In this document: piece after piece, positions 34,084 to 45,048 of the stretch
Numbering within the stretch: the stretch's first letter is position 1
Layout: every line of letters starts with the position of its first letter
Source of the DNA: Glycine soja
Taxonomy: Eukaryota > Streptophyta > Magnoliopsida > Fabales > Fabaceae
Assembly (NCBI RefSeq): GCF_004193775.1
Contig: NC_041016.1
Span: forward strand, 33,800,785-33,864,784
Reading direction: 5' to 3'
DNA length: 64,000 nucleotides
Notes under the pieces: model-generated
Database searches by the model: none
Seen by the model: the letters and a program-made list of their open reading frames with translations, nothing else
What the model was told of the DNA's origin: nothing
Program-made: the position numbers and the translations under genes

Positions 34084-34404
34084 CTAGTGACGAGAATCAC
34101 ATGACGGTGAAGACCTTCCTGCAACAAAGAGATTATCATCCGTGCAAAGGAAGCAACATTGTTTTCTGACGAGAAGGAAGGCAATTCCGACCATGCCGAC
34201 AAGGAGAAGCAGAGGTGCCATCAAATTTAAAGTCAGTGAGGGAGTCGATCTGGTCCATTCACATGGTGAGGGAGACGAAGGGGTTGCATCACGTGATGGT
34301 GACCTATGAGTGGCGATCGGAGAAGGGGAGGGGAAGGTGGTAGTTGTTGTTGGTGGAGGAGTCTTCAATGACGACCTAGGAATGTTAGAGTGTGGAATGT
34401 CCAT
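34084..34404 (-). CDS. Small hypothetical protein, Pro/Ser/Thr-rich with one membrane segment
   Basis: 106 codons from ATG at 34404 to TGA at 34084. The first 55 residues are rich in Ser, Thr and Pro (TPPPTTTTTFPSPSP) with no signal peptide. A hydrophobic segment follows at about 61-81 (LMAPLLLLVGMVGIAFLLVR), then a Cys-containing tail (KQCCFLCTDD). GC content is higher than the surroundings, which favours a real coding or formerly coding segment. It could be a fragment of a larger membrane protein. No family is recognised, and no intron or neighbouring exon was found. Confidence 0.35.
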   Translation of the reverse strand: MDIPHSNIPRSSLKTPPPTTTTTFPSPSPIATHRSPSRDATPSSPSPCEWTRSTPSLTLNLMAPLLLLVGMVGIAFLLVRKQCCFLCTDDNLFVAGRSSPSCDSRH

Positions 34405-34857
34405 TATAAAATAATGTACTAAAGAATAACCTAAATATTAAAAAAAAAGTTCAACATGAACCAATCTTTTAATTTGTGCACGCGTCATTAAATATACAGT
34501 GTGTTTCAAATCATAGAAAATTATTCCTGAAATGGACTTAAGAATGTAACATCGGTACAAGTTATAAAAGAATATTGTTAGCCCAAAAATAAATCTATAT
34601 TACATGTTTTCATCTCTTTTTATTTTCATGTAAAAGGTAAAATTTTATATTTTTCACAGGAATGAAATCTTATTCTAGCTTATTATATTATTTTTAAAAT
34701 GTATTTATTTTTAATTGAAACAAATTTAAAAATATTTCACAGAATGATAAATGATTAATCGTTATCAAACATTTTTTATGTGAATAATATTCTTAATATT
34801 AGTATTTATAAAAATATTATTTTCAAAAATATAATTTAGTCTATGAAATAAATGTCC

Positions 34858-34911
<54 letters not shown>

Positions 34912-35170
34912 TTCCGGTAAAAATTAAAATTTTCAATATGCCTTTTCGTATTAAATCTATATTTGTTTGTCAAATGTTATTATGTTAAATAAAATAAAAA
35001 TAATTAAATGGAAAATCAATAAAAATTTGAAAAGTTTAATTAAAGTTAGATATTGAGATTTAATTCATGTTTGACTTTAGAATCAATCAACACAAGTTAT
35101 AGGTCCTGAAACATTAGTAGGAAAATAAATGTATTGTACAATTCAAAACAAATGTTTAGAAATTCTTTAA
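34405..35170. other. AT-rich intergenic with a (TAA)n microsatellite
   Basis: A run of about 18 TAA/ATA triplets lies at 34858-34911. Nothing else is recognisable. Confidence 0.7.
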
Positions 35171-35595
35171 GAGTGTGTTTGGATGGAGAAATTTTAAATT
35201 CTGAGAAATTTTAAATTCTAAGAATTTCAAATACTTCAATTGAAATTCTTTTATTTTCAAAATTTTGTGTTTGGATAAAAAAATTAAAATTATGAGGATG
35301 AAAAAAAAGAGAAAATATGATTGGTGTGCTAGTTATACGTGTTCCTCTATGCTCACACCCGATCGATATTTTAGAAGCTAAGACGGTGTGTTCTTGAAGA
35401 AGACTGTAAGAAGAGAATTTCAATTTCTCACCGTTTAGAAGGAAATTGAAATTCTAGATTTTTAGTTGTTTAAAATTCTGTTTTAAAATTCCAAAATTTT
35501 AAATTCTTCATAAAAAGCATCAAAACAATGAATTCTAAATTACAGAAATTCAAATTCTCTTTTCCTTAGTTAAAATTCTCTATCCAAACACACTG
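35171..35595. mobile_element. Tourist-like MITE (PIF/Harbinger type)
   Basis: 425 bases with terminal inverted repeats GAGTGTGTTTGGATGGAGAA and the inverted TTCTCTATCCAAACACACTG. TAA is duplicated on both sides (35168-35170 and 35596-35598), the target preference of PIF/Harbinger elements. The interior is built of further inverted pieces (AAATTTTAAATTCT, TTGAAATTCT) and has no transposase. Confidence 0.8.
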
Positions 35596-37139
35596 TAAAA
35601 GAAAATCACAAACCATAATGGAGTCAAGTACAACTAATCTTATTGCAATCTCAAGCGCTTTCATCTTGTTTATATGTTTGGTATATGTTTTTAATGAAAT
35701 AATAATTATTTATAATTTGGTATAAAGTTTTAATATATGCCATAATAATAACAAAGTGAAGGTTATACAAAATAATAATCATGTAGAGTCAACATATTTG
35801 GTAAAAATGAAGTTAAAATGATCTTCAAAACATTTTTACACTCATTTTTAAAACCAAGAAAGAAGATTTTGTGGATTTGATTTTTAGTTTTAAAAAATAA
35901 ACATTTTTCATATTTGACACTTTTTATTATCGTCGTTGCTATCACCACGACTACCAACATTGTTACCACTACCACCATCATCATCAACATTGTTATCACC
36001 CCCATTATCACATTCGTCATTGCCACCACCATCGTCACTGTCACCACCTCCATCTCTACCACCATCATTGCCACCGACAATAACATTACACCACCACCAC
36101 CACCACCACCACCGTTGCAAACATTGTCACTATCACCACCACTACCAACAATACCACCTTCATCACCATCCCCACCACCAACGTCACCGCAACCCTAACC
36201 ACCCCCACTTACTATCACTACCATCACCAATAATACCACCAACATTTCAATTACCACCATTGCTAATACCACTTCTATAACCGTTGCTACCACCAACACT
36301 AGCACAACCATTGGCTGCCACTAACACCATGCTGTCATTGCTAGTTTGCCACTACCATTGGCATTGCCACCATGACCAATGCCACCTCCGCCACCACTAT
36401 TGTTGCCACTATTGCTACTCCTACTACCACCACAACCACTATTGATATATCTACTGTCGCCGCCACTACAAACATCATTACCATCACCATTATTGTCATC
36501 ATCACACAAACATTCTTAAACTAATTTGAATACAATATGAAACTTTCAAAATGAATTTATTTTAAATTAATCATACTAAAAACTGGTTTAAAATGTTTTT
36601 AAACTAAAACTAAATTCTAGTTGTTATTGTTAAAAAATTTAAAACTCAACTAAAAGCCACACCAAACAAAACTAAAATTTTGAAACTGGTTTATTTGAAG
36701 CCTTTCAGTATAGATTGCCTTCGAATCACTCAAGAATACGTCCAAAAGTTAAAACAAAAACTCAAGTGAAAAAGAATCCCTTTATGGTAAAGTACCATTT
36801 CATCTCATGTACATAACTATGTTTTCTCAAAGCTATAAAAGTATACCAAGCAGGAACCTACCTATGTTTTCTCAAATTGTATAAAAGTAGCTATAAAAGT
36901 AACTAGCAAATAATTAGACGCTATTTGTCATAAAATACAAGATATACCAATTCTGATGTAGAATAAAATAATTTTTTTGGGGTAGAGGGATAATAATAGC
37001 ACCTAATATCTGAATAGTTATTATGAGTAATTTCTTCCAAAAAAAAAAAGCATGTATGAGTAATTGATGTACAATTACAACCGCTGTAGTGTGTATAATG
37101 CACAAGCCATGCAAATCTGGGAAGATCAAGTTTCTTTGC
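35596..37139. other. Intergenic with a 600-bp degenerate CCA/ACC microsatellite
   Basis: About 35915-36510 is almost entirely variations on CCA, CAC and ATC triplets, including nine consecutive CAC/CCA triplets at 36088-36115. All open frames across it encode homopolymer-like Thr/Pro/His or Val/Met/Gly peptides and are not genes. 36511-37139 is AT-rich downstream flank of the CDC50-family gene and probably includes its 3' untranslated region. Confidence 0.75.
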
Positions 37140-38830
37140 TCAGTGCCCTCCTGGGTTCCTATTCCATGACAAATAAGAGGGATCTCCAAGTTGCCTAAAG
37201 AAAGAGAGCAATTATATTAGGAGCTAATAATATTCAAAATTGCCGTTGTGCATGGCTGTTGATGTATATGAATCATGGACAAACAATAAACTACTATACA
37301 ATTTGAATGGATATAAGGTTGAATTTACTAGGAATATATAATTGAATAGAAACGACAAAACATGCATATGTACAACAAAAACTATGCCAAACTCATTATA
37401 TTTTGGATTTTGCTATTTATATATACAAGTTTCTAGTAAGAAAATATTTCTTTACTAATTTCTAACCTAAATGAATGAAGTAATGCATAGTTTTATTTTT
37501 TTCCATACCCTAGTAGTTCGGGCAGCAAATAATACCATTTTCTATTTCTTTCTTCCATCTTAATATGCCAGAGAAGAAAACTCAAATCAATCAGTATTAA
37601 ATATACAACTAATTTGCAATACACTTGACATTCAATTAACTCAAGAAATATGTAGCTTCTAATCATAATTGACTAATGGGATGCTAATCAATACTATTTT
37701 GCAAGTAAAACGTCAAGGAATGGGAGAACTTAAGTTCAATTAGTTAATGCGTGCAAAAAGTGAGTGTACTCAACACCATTTATGATCAAATAGCTAAGCA
37801 AAAAAATAGGAAAATTCATCAAGGTATGCCATGAACAGCCTGTATTTAAAAGGGACTTGCATGTAGAAAGCAGTAGGGGATCTTTTTACCTTGGCTTGAC
37901 AAGATATACGATGGTAAAGGCCATTGACAAAAAGAAGCTCAGTCCTCCAACAGTGAGATAAGCAATGCCAAGGAAGTCATTCTTTCCACCGAGAAAGCTA
38001 GTAGTTGACAGAACAAGCTTCTTCTTGCCATTAAAACTGTATGTGTTGTAGTTATTATGCAAATTCACGTTTATGACATCGCCTTTCTCCAGATCCACCT
38101 CAATCTTTCCATACAACTTCCTAAAAGTTGGCAAAGCAGCAGTTCGCATCCAAACAATAAGATCCTCTTGCTCACTCAACTGTTCCATAAACATTCAAAA
38201 AGTGAGCAACTTATCTCATTGACACAAGCAAATATAGAATGCCTAGACAATCACAAGATGAAACATGAACAATGGAATATGTTGGAAATCATAAAAATGA
38301 AAGAAAAAGCAACGAGGAACATAAATGAATACAAAAAAATGGTTTCCAACTGATTGATCAATGTCAGGATTAGCCTCAGCACAAGTAACACAAATTACCG
38401 AATCGCACATGGTGCAGAATGGACTATTTACATGAAGTATATTTCAAGGGCTTTTAATTTAAAATAAGCAGTAAAATATTACAGAGGATAGCCATTTCAC
38501 TGCACAACTCAAGATGCCTTTTTGTTCACTAGCTGATTCATCATTTGTTAATTCAAAGTCAGGAATGAATATAAAATCAAAGGTTTCAAAACTTGGAGCA
38601 GAAAACTCATTCATACCAAAAGGTGCCAAGAGTTACGGTATCATTCCCACTCTCTACTTTGATCATAACTGGAAATTCAACAACTGTATTACATTTGGAC
38701 AAATGATATGCCAATTATTTTCTACTGCTACCATTTCAGTAAGGACTAAACTAGGAATTCTGTATACAGAAAAGGTAAAGGACAAAAAATTGATCCTCAG
38801 GGCAATAAAAAGATACTAATGTTATTTCTC

Positions 38831-38912
<82 letters not shown>

Positions 38913-41811
38913 TTTTACACTTTTGATATTAAGAAAATATATATTATTTTTCCTTCCAAAACTTTCCCTGCCTTTGGATTGATTAGCTTAGTTTCAGTTT
39001 CAGTTTCAGCCAGTTAAATGCAAGTCAAATAGAAATTTAACCATAGTTCCATTCCAAACTTTATCATACGCATGATAACTATACCGGTAATTTATGTTTA
39101 TAAAATAGAAAAGTGGTTTAGAACTCAATTTTTAGTAAAAGAAAAAAAGGATCAAAATAATACAAAACCTATGTGCACAGTATGTATACCAATCATTAGG
39201 GTTCCTGAAGTAATTAAATAACAGCTAATAACAACAACATTAATAAATTATAATGAACCAAAAATTGCAAGCAAAAAAAGTGACTCAATGTAGACTGCAG
39301 CACATAGCAAAACAACCTCTATTTACTGTTCTGAACTCTATGAAGAAAGAGAATTAATATAGTTTATAGATGCTTATTTCAATCAAAGTATGAGTTCATG
39401 TAAAGACTTACTGGTATACTTTCATTGAGGCTACCACCGCCTATTATAGAACCATTCTGGAAATTTTTAGGAAAAACGTCACTTCCAAATTTGTGGTCCC
39501 TGTCACTCTTCCATGAGATGTCTTTCTTGTTCACTGTCAAATTCTTGCTGTTGCGTGAGAAGCTGTATGTATCATTGAACAAGCTCCAAGCTATAAGACC
39601 ACAAGGTAAAATTGCCTTTCCATTTGCATTATTTTCAGGCTCACAACCACTTACTGAGTTTGCTTTTCCAGAATCCCTCAGCTGTTCATCGTTTCGGCTT
39701 TTAACATACCTAAATTACAAAAGATGAACATATTTATAACAATACAAACAATTATATAAAGTGAATTATATGCATTAGATTCCTCTATTGACCAACCAAG
39801 CTTCTAGACAGAATTATTGAAGGAACCAGTCAGTCGAAGACATTGAAGTGATAGACTACTTATACATATATATTTTTTAAAAAGGAAAACTGTTCAGAAT
39901 ATAAGATGAATGCATGAAAAGTAAAGTACATAACTTCAAATCACTGTCTCTTAAAACTTCATCCCATATTCCCATACAAATAGATCACTTTTATCTCTGA
40001 TGCAATTCCCTAAACTTCTTAAAGTTAAAAACAGAACCATAGCTACAACTCCGAAAAGTTATATTTATAATTTATTAAAATATTTTGTCATTGTACATGA
40101 AAGCTTTTAAATGAACTTCATGTCAGTTGTCAACTAGTTATTTTTCTACTTTCATTGAAAAACTGTAGCAGACTAGCAGGAAAGCATGAAAGCTAAGCAA
40201 AAGTGCAGTTCAACTCAGCATTTGATAGCAACATGTAAAATTGCCCAAAAGAGAAGGGTTGTGTTAGATAGTTGGCAGCCAATAAAAATCATTGTTGAAC
40301 AATAAATTTCTCAGAGCCCAATGGTGTTGATTGGTCGTTGCCGATACTTATCACTTGAGACCAATTTCCTCATGGCTGGTAAACATGAAATTCAAATCAA
40401 TTGGATAAAAAGTTGCGTGATTCACGAGAAATAAAAGGAGTATATACCGGCGATGATTCTGGTAAAAGTTGTCAAGCTGGTAGTAAACATAGATAGGGGA
40501 TTTCATACGCTTGTCCACCTATTATTCACAAGAGTAATGTTTAAGAAAACAAACTATTGTCAAAATTTGAAATCCATAATTCATCAATTATGGGAACAGA
40601 GTTAACAGAAAAAATAATGGTTAAGCATCAAAAAGAGAAATCAGTGTCAAGAAAACTTACAGTTAGCTGCCTGTTGCATTGCTTTTCTCCAGGAGTCTGA
40701 ATGTATGCCACCTTGTCTGTCACATTTGACGGTATGCAGCGCAAGTCGTACCGATCGATAATTTCAACAACCTGATTGATAGATAGATAATAAACAAAAA
40801 ATTAAGTCAGCACTATTTATGATATAAAGAACAGGTAACCAAAATTCGGAAAGTACAGCAGTCAAGCATACATCATGCGAAGCAATTAATGAAGCAACTC
40901 CAATGGGAATGAACACAATGGTGACAATCAAGAATGCTGAAATAACCTGCAGTGAAAGCAATACACCAATTTAAATAATGACTTCTAAAAATATGAAGAG
41001 AATCACTGACAACATATCCTAACAGGAAGATTTACCGCTCTTGGTGTGAGAATAGGTTTGCATGCTGGAAGTTCTTGTTGTGTAAACTTTGAGTCTGAAA
41101 GGCAAAGCAACGTCAAAAATTAGAAACAACAAGGGACACAAACACAATTGTTGATGAATCAAAACTTGCTGTCTAACTTCAGAAAAAAAGAAAAAAACAG
41201 AAAACCTCCGTACCTAGCTAACCAATAAATATCCATGTCAAAAGCATTTCCTTAACTCGAAAAAGCATAATAAAAACCAATCAAAGGTGGGTAGTATCTA
41301 CTTTAAGTCTTTAACAAAGTCTTATTGCTGTGTAAACTAAATCTGAAAGCCTTTTTTTGTTTCAAAGTTAGAAACATCAAAGGAAACAAACACAATTGTT
41401 GCTGAATCAAAACATTCTGTCAAACTTAAAAGAAAAAACAAAAAAAAAAACTCCTCAACTAGCTCAATAATAAATAGCAATGCCAAAAGCATTTCCTTAC
41501 ACAACACCAACTAATAAAGAAAAACAAAGTCTAAATTCTTGAAATACAGCTTCAAAAAGGGTCTTAAAAGAAAAAGATCAACCCCCTTTAAGAAACAAAC
41601 CTCAACAAAACCATTAACCCTTCCCAACCCAACATGCACTTACCAAAAGCAAAAATTCACGTGGCAAACACATGAAAATCACCAAAAACAAAAATGGAAA
41701 GCCAAAAACAAATGACAAGATAAGAGAATTATTACACTTGGGTCTCTTGCTTTGTCTCCTGGTAGCATTGGAATCATTGGATCCAGCACCCCCAGCGTTG
41801 GACGTAGACAT
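37140..41811 (-). CDS. ALIS: ALA-interacting subunit (CDC50/LEM3 family), eight exons
   Basis: Beta subunit of P4-type ATPase phospholipid flippases (ALA proteins); needed for their exit from the ER and activity. Exons on the minus strand: 41811-41736, 41094-41036, 40946-40872, 40771-40661, 40518-40448, 39709-39412, 38179-37890 and 37194-37140, all with GT-AG introns and consistent phases, giving 344 codons plus TGA, the usual family length. The cytosolic N-terminus holds the family motif [18 protein letters not shown]. Membrane segment 1 is at about residues 46-64 ([19 protein letters not shown]) and segment 2 at about 301-322 ([20 protein letters not shown]). The lumenal loop has four conserved Cys (RCIP, KQCN, GCEP, LPCG) and five N-glycosylation sequons (NVT, NDT, NLT, NGS, NES). 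It also has [16 protein letters not shown] and NNYNTYSF, and the end reads [10 protein letters not shown]. An in-frame upstream ATG would add eight residues; the second ATG fits family starts. No break was seen, so the gene looks functional. Confidence 0.95.
38833..38911. repeat. (AT)n microsatellite in an intron of the CDC50-family gene
   Basis: About 38 uninterrupted AT dinucleotides in the intron between exons 6 and 7 (38180-39411). Likely to be length-polymorphic. Confidence 0.95.
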
Positions 41812-42240
41812 GGCCAAAGAACCAATCCAATTCAATCAAAAACTAAACCTTTTCGGAAAACCTCCAATTCCCAGAAGAGAATTCAGACCAAAGAAGAACA
41901 AATCAACAAATGAAGATTGAAATTAGAGAGAGAGAGAGAGAGAGAAAAGGTGGATATAATCGTAGAAGAAGAGTGGGCGGGTTACCAGTTGGGTCGGTGG
42001 CTCTGGGAATTGACTTTTATTGTAGAAAGGAAAGAAGGAGGAGGGTTCAATTGGCGGGGGCGGCCGGTGACCCTTTCTCTCTCTCCCTCTTCAAAGAAAG
42101 AACAGAGAGAGAGAGTAGCAAAGACCAGTCAAACAAATGCAAATACAAATCACACGATTGAATTCAACTGCTTATGTTATGGGCTATGTCAAATTATTAT
42201 TTTTTTCTTCTTCTGTTTTTTGTCTTTTATTCTCTAATTT
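41812..42240 (-). promoter_or_regulatory. 5' leader and proximal promoter region of the CDC50-family gene
   Basis: Upstream of the start codon lie a GA repeat (GAGAGAGAGA, 41926-41946) and a CT/GA block at 42075-42118, both common in plant 5' untranslated regions and promoters. GC content is higher than the neighbouring intergenic DNA. No confident TATA box was placed. The plus-strand open frames here are composition artefacts. Confidence 0.5.
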
Positions 42241-42483
42241 TGGTTTTTCAAACGTTCCAGAATGCAGACAGCGGACCTGACTGAAAGTTCAATGCCATAT
42301 CATATGAAAATTACAAATTGAGAAATGCTGCAAACACATTTTTATAATATATTTTTTTAATATATTATTTCTTATTAATTATAAGCAATTTTGTGAAAAC
42401 TGATCTGAGATAGTGCGTCAGTCAATATATTAATGATCAAATGAGTCATTAATTAGTTTGATTTGATATAATATATTTTAAAA

Positions 42484-42521
<38 letters not shown>

Positions 42522-42724
42522 ATTTAATCCATTCTCCAAATTTATTATTATCATTAAACAGTGGCTACAAGAATGGATATGGTGAACTAATTAGTAAATT
42601 TATTGTGTTACTAATGTCATATTCAAGCCTCAACTATAATTGCTTTGTATAGCACCAACTACAATTGCGTCAACTACAAATAAAAATAATAAAATATTAA
42701 AAAATATTTTCAATTTACTTTGAT
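42241..42724. other. AT-rich intergenic with a (TA)n tract
   Basis: A TA repeat of about 12 units lies near 42489-42514. Nothing else is recognised. Confidence 0.6.
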
Positions 42725-43114
42725 TTTTTTTTAAAGACACTTATATCATTTATTCCTTCAAATAGACATCGACAATACATAGAGAATATGTCACAAAATC
42801 TTGAAGACTAGCGTAAAATTCCAAAGGCCCTGACTAATGAATGGGCAACTGGATTTGCTTCCCTTCTCTTCTAAGAAAAACACAACTTTGTAATCTGGTG
42901 TAGATTTTAACAAAGTGATAATCTCTCTATGCTCTGAGTTGTCTCATTGCCCTTTATTAATAGAATTTACTACTCTTTGACAGTCAACTTCAAGAAGCAC
43001 TCTTTGATGACCCCGACTTTGCAACCTAGAAATGGCTCCAGCCAAGGCAATGGCTTCCCCCCTCACGCACCAGGGGATTGAAATTTTGAGCTTTGGTTCG
43101 GGCTTCCACAAAAC

Positions 43115-43557
43115 TGTTAGAATTTATGTCTCATGTGAGAGACATGTGACTTATGTAGGGACTAATAAGTAAATAATTAATGATTAAGGACTAAATTGTA
43201 ATTGGGCTTAATAGGAGAAGTTTCTAGGGTTAACTGCTACTTGATGAGAGTAGTGGTTATAAAAGGGGGTTAATACCCACTAACGTGAAATAAGGTCCCC
43301 TTCCTGACCAGAAAAGTGTTCTCTCTCATTCATAGTCATCACGAATGGAGAGAGGCAGAAAAGAAAGGCTAAAGGAAGTGAAATCTTATTTCTCTCATTT
43401 TCCAAGGAGATCAAAGTGCACCGGAGAGAAGTTCCTATGGAGAAAGGTACACAAAACATTATCTATTATTTATTGATTATTTGTAAGAATCATAGGTTTC
43501 AAAATCCTGTTATTTCCTATAATTGATAGTCTAGGAAACCCCTTAAGAATTTTTACA
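43115..43557 (+). repeat. 5' LTR of the plus-strand copia element
   Basis: 443 bases; TATA-like GGTTATAAAAGGGGG near 43255. Followed by TGGGTATAAATTT, a weak match to a primer site. Confidence 0.93.
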
Positions 43558-43579
43558 TGGGTATAAATTTATGATTCTC

Positions 43580-43740
43580 CAAGAATGATTTAATTTCTCT
43601 TAATTATACATGAACCCTGATTATGAAATTTAGGGATAATTTAATTTCTTTCAATTATGTATGAACCCTAATTATGAAATTTAGGGATAATTCAATTTCT
43701 CTCAATTATGCATAAATCCTAATTATGAAATTTAGGAATT
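43580..43740 (+). repeat. 51-bp tandem repeat in the copia leader
   Basis: About three copies of a unit containing TTATGAAATTTAGGGATAAT, with phases at 43621, 43672 and 43723. Confidence 0.8.
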
Positions 43741-44283
43741 TTATTTTCTGTTGCATGTATTGTTTTATTGGCAATATTTTTATTATTGTTGAATACCAAT
43801 TTTTGGAGAAAGATTATTTGAAAACTTATGATTATGGGAGAGAAAGTTGCACGGCATGTATATATTAAATTTGGAGAAAGTTTTTACTTCTAATGGTGAA
43901 AGAAAGGAAGCGTGCCTAAACGTAAATATTCAATTTCAATTTTGAAAAGCTGCCCAGGTAAGTTTGTAGGAAGAATATGAAATTTTGGAAATTGTTATTT
44001 GCAACCTTATGTTTGTTATTTCCAATCCCACTTGATCTTTTTTTTTCCAAAAAATTATTGTTGAGCGTGATTAAAGAATTGAAAATTTATGTTCTGTAAT
44101 TAAATTAATGTGAATGTTTTGCAATTATTGGTAGCAGTAAATATATGTATATGCTACATATTTGCTTGAACGTGTTAGAATGTAAAAACACAAATAAATG
44201 CAAATATTATTTTATGGTCTGGAATGAAATTAATAGAATGGCTATGAATTGTTAATAGTAATAAGTATGTCTAGGCCATACAT

Positions 44284-44671
44284 ATTTGGTTGTAATTAAA
44301 TGTATGTTGAATTTGTTAGTCACCAAAGTGGCCAAATTTGTAAGGTTATTTAATTCTAAATTAATGATTATTTCAATTATACTTGGTTGGAATTAAATGT
44401 ATGTTGAATTTGTTAGTCACCAAAGTGGCCAAATTTGTAAGGTTATTTAATTCCAAATTAATGATTATTTCAATTATACTTGGTTGGAATTAAATGTATG
44501 TTGAATTTGTTAGTCGCCAAAGTGGCCAAATTTGTAAGGTTATTTAATTCCAAATTAATGATTATTTCAATTATACTTGGTTGGAATTAAATGTATGTTG
44601 AATTTGTTAGTCACCAAAGTGGCCAAATTTGTAAGGTTATTTAATTCCAAAATTAATGATTATTTTGATTA
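44284..44671 (+). repeat. 97-bp tandem repeat, four copies, in the copia leader
   Basis: Units start at 44284, 44381, 44478 and 44575, each with TTGGAATTAAATGTATGTTG, then CACCAAAGTGGCCAAATTTG and TAAGGTTATTTAATTCCAAA. The last three are nearly identical, the first is more diverged. Confidence 0.9.
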
Positions 44672-45048
44672 CTCATAGAATAATGGATGCTAAATTATAT
44701 GGTTATTGATTTATGGGTAATTGAAATTCATTGTTATAAGGCATTTATGAATCGCCCAAATGTTGATTAGTTGTTCTTATAATTAATGAATATAATTGTA
44801 GGCGATTTGTATGTATCATTAGTTTTATTTATATGTCCAAAGGAAATAGATACTACTAATTGGTGCATATTTAATTGCCAAATAATATTAAAATTTTATT
44901 AGCATCATTATGTTTGTATGTTGTGTGTTGATGTATCACCCAAAGGAGAACATCAATATACATTGACTGTTATCTGAATGAATCATATGTATGACATGTA
45001 TTTTATGTCTCAAAACACTTATGTGAATTTTATTATGTAATACATGTT

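Noticed and set aside
35763..36510. Several ORFs rich in Thr, Pro, His, Val or Gly
   Set aside because: Products of the CCA/ACC microsatellite; all frames stay open because the triplet repeat lacks stops.
36914..37189. 91-codon minus-strand ORF reading [11 protein letters not shown]
   Set aside because: It overlaps the last exon of the CDC50-family gene in a wrong frame; the correct frame gives [10 protein letters not shown] and a stop.
38514..38819. 101-codon plus-strand ORF inside an intron of the CDC50-family gene
   Set aside because: No domain or recognisable similarity, lies fully within an intron on the opposite strand and has AT-driven composition; most likely chance.
43580..44671. 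CRISPR-like spaced repeats
   Set aside because: Units are contiguous tandem repeats without unique spacers, in a plant retrotransposon.
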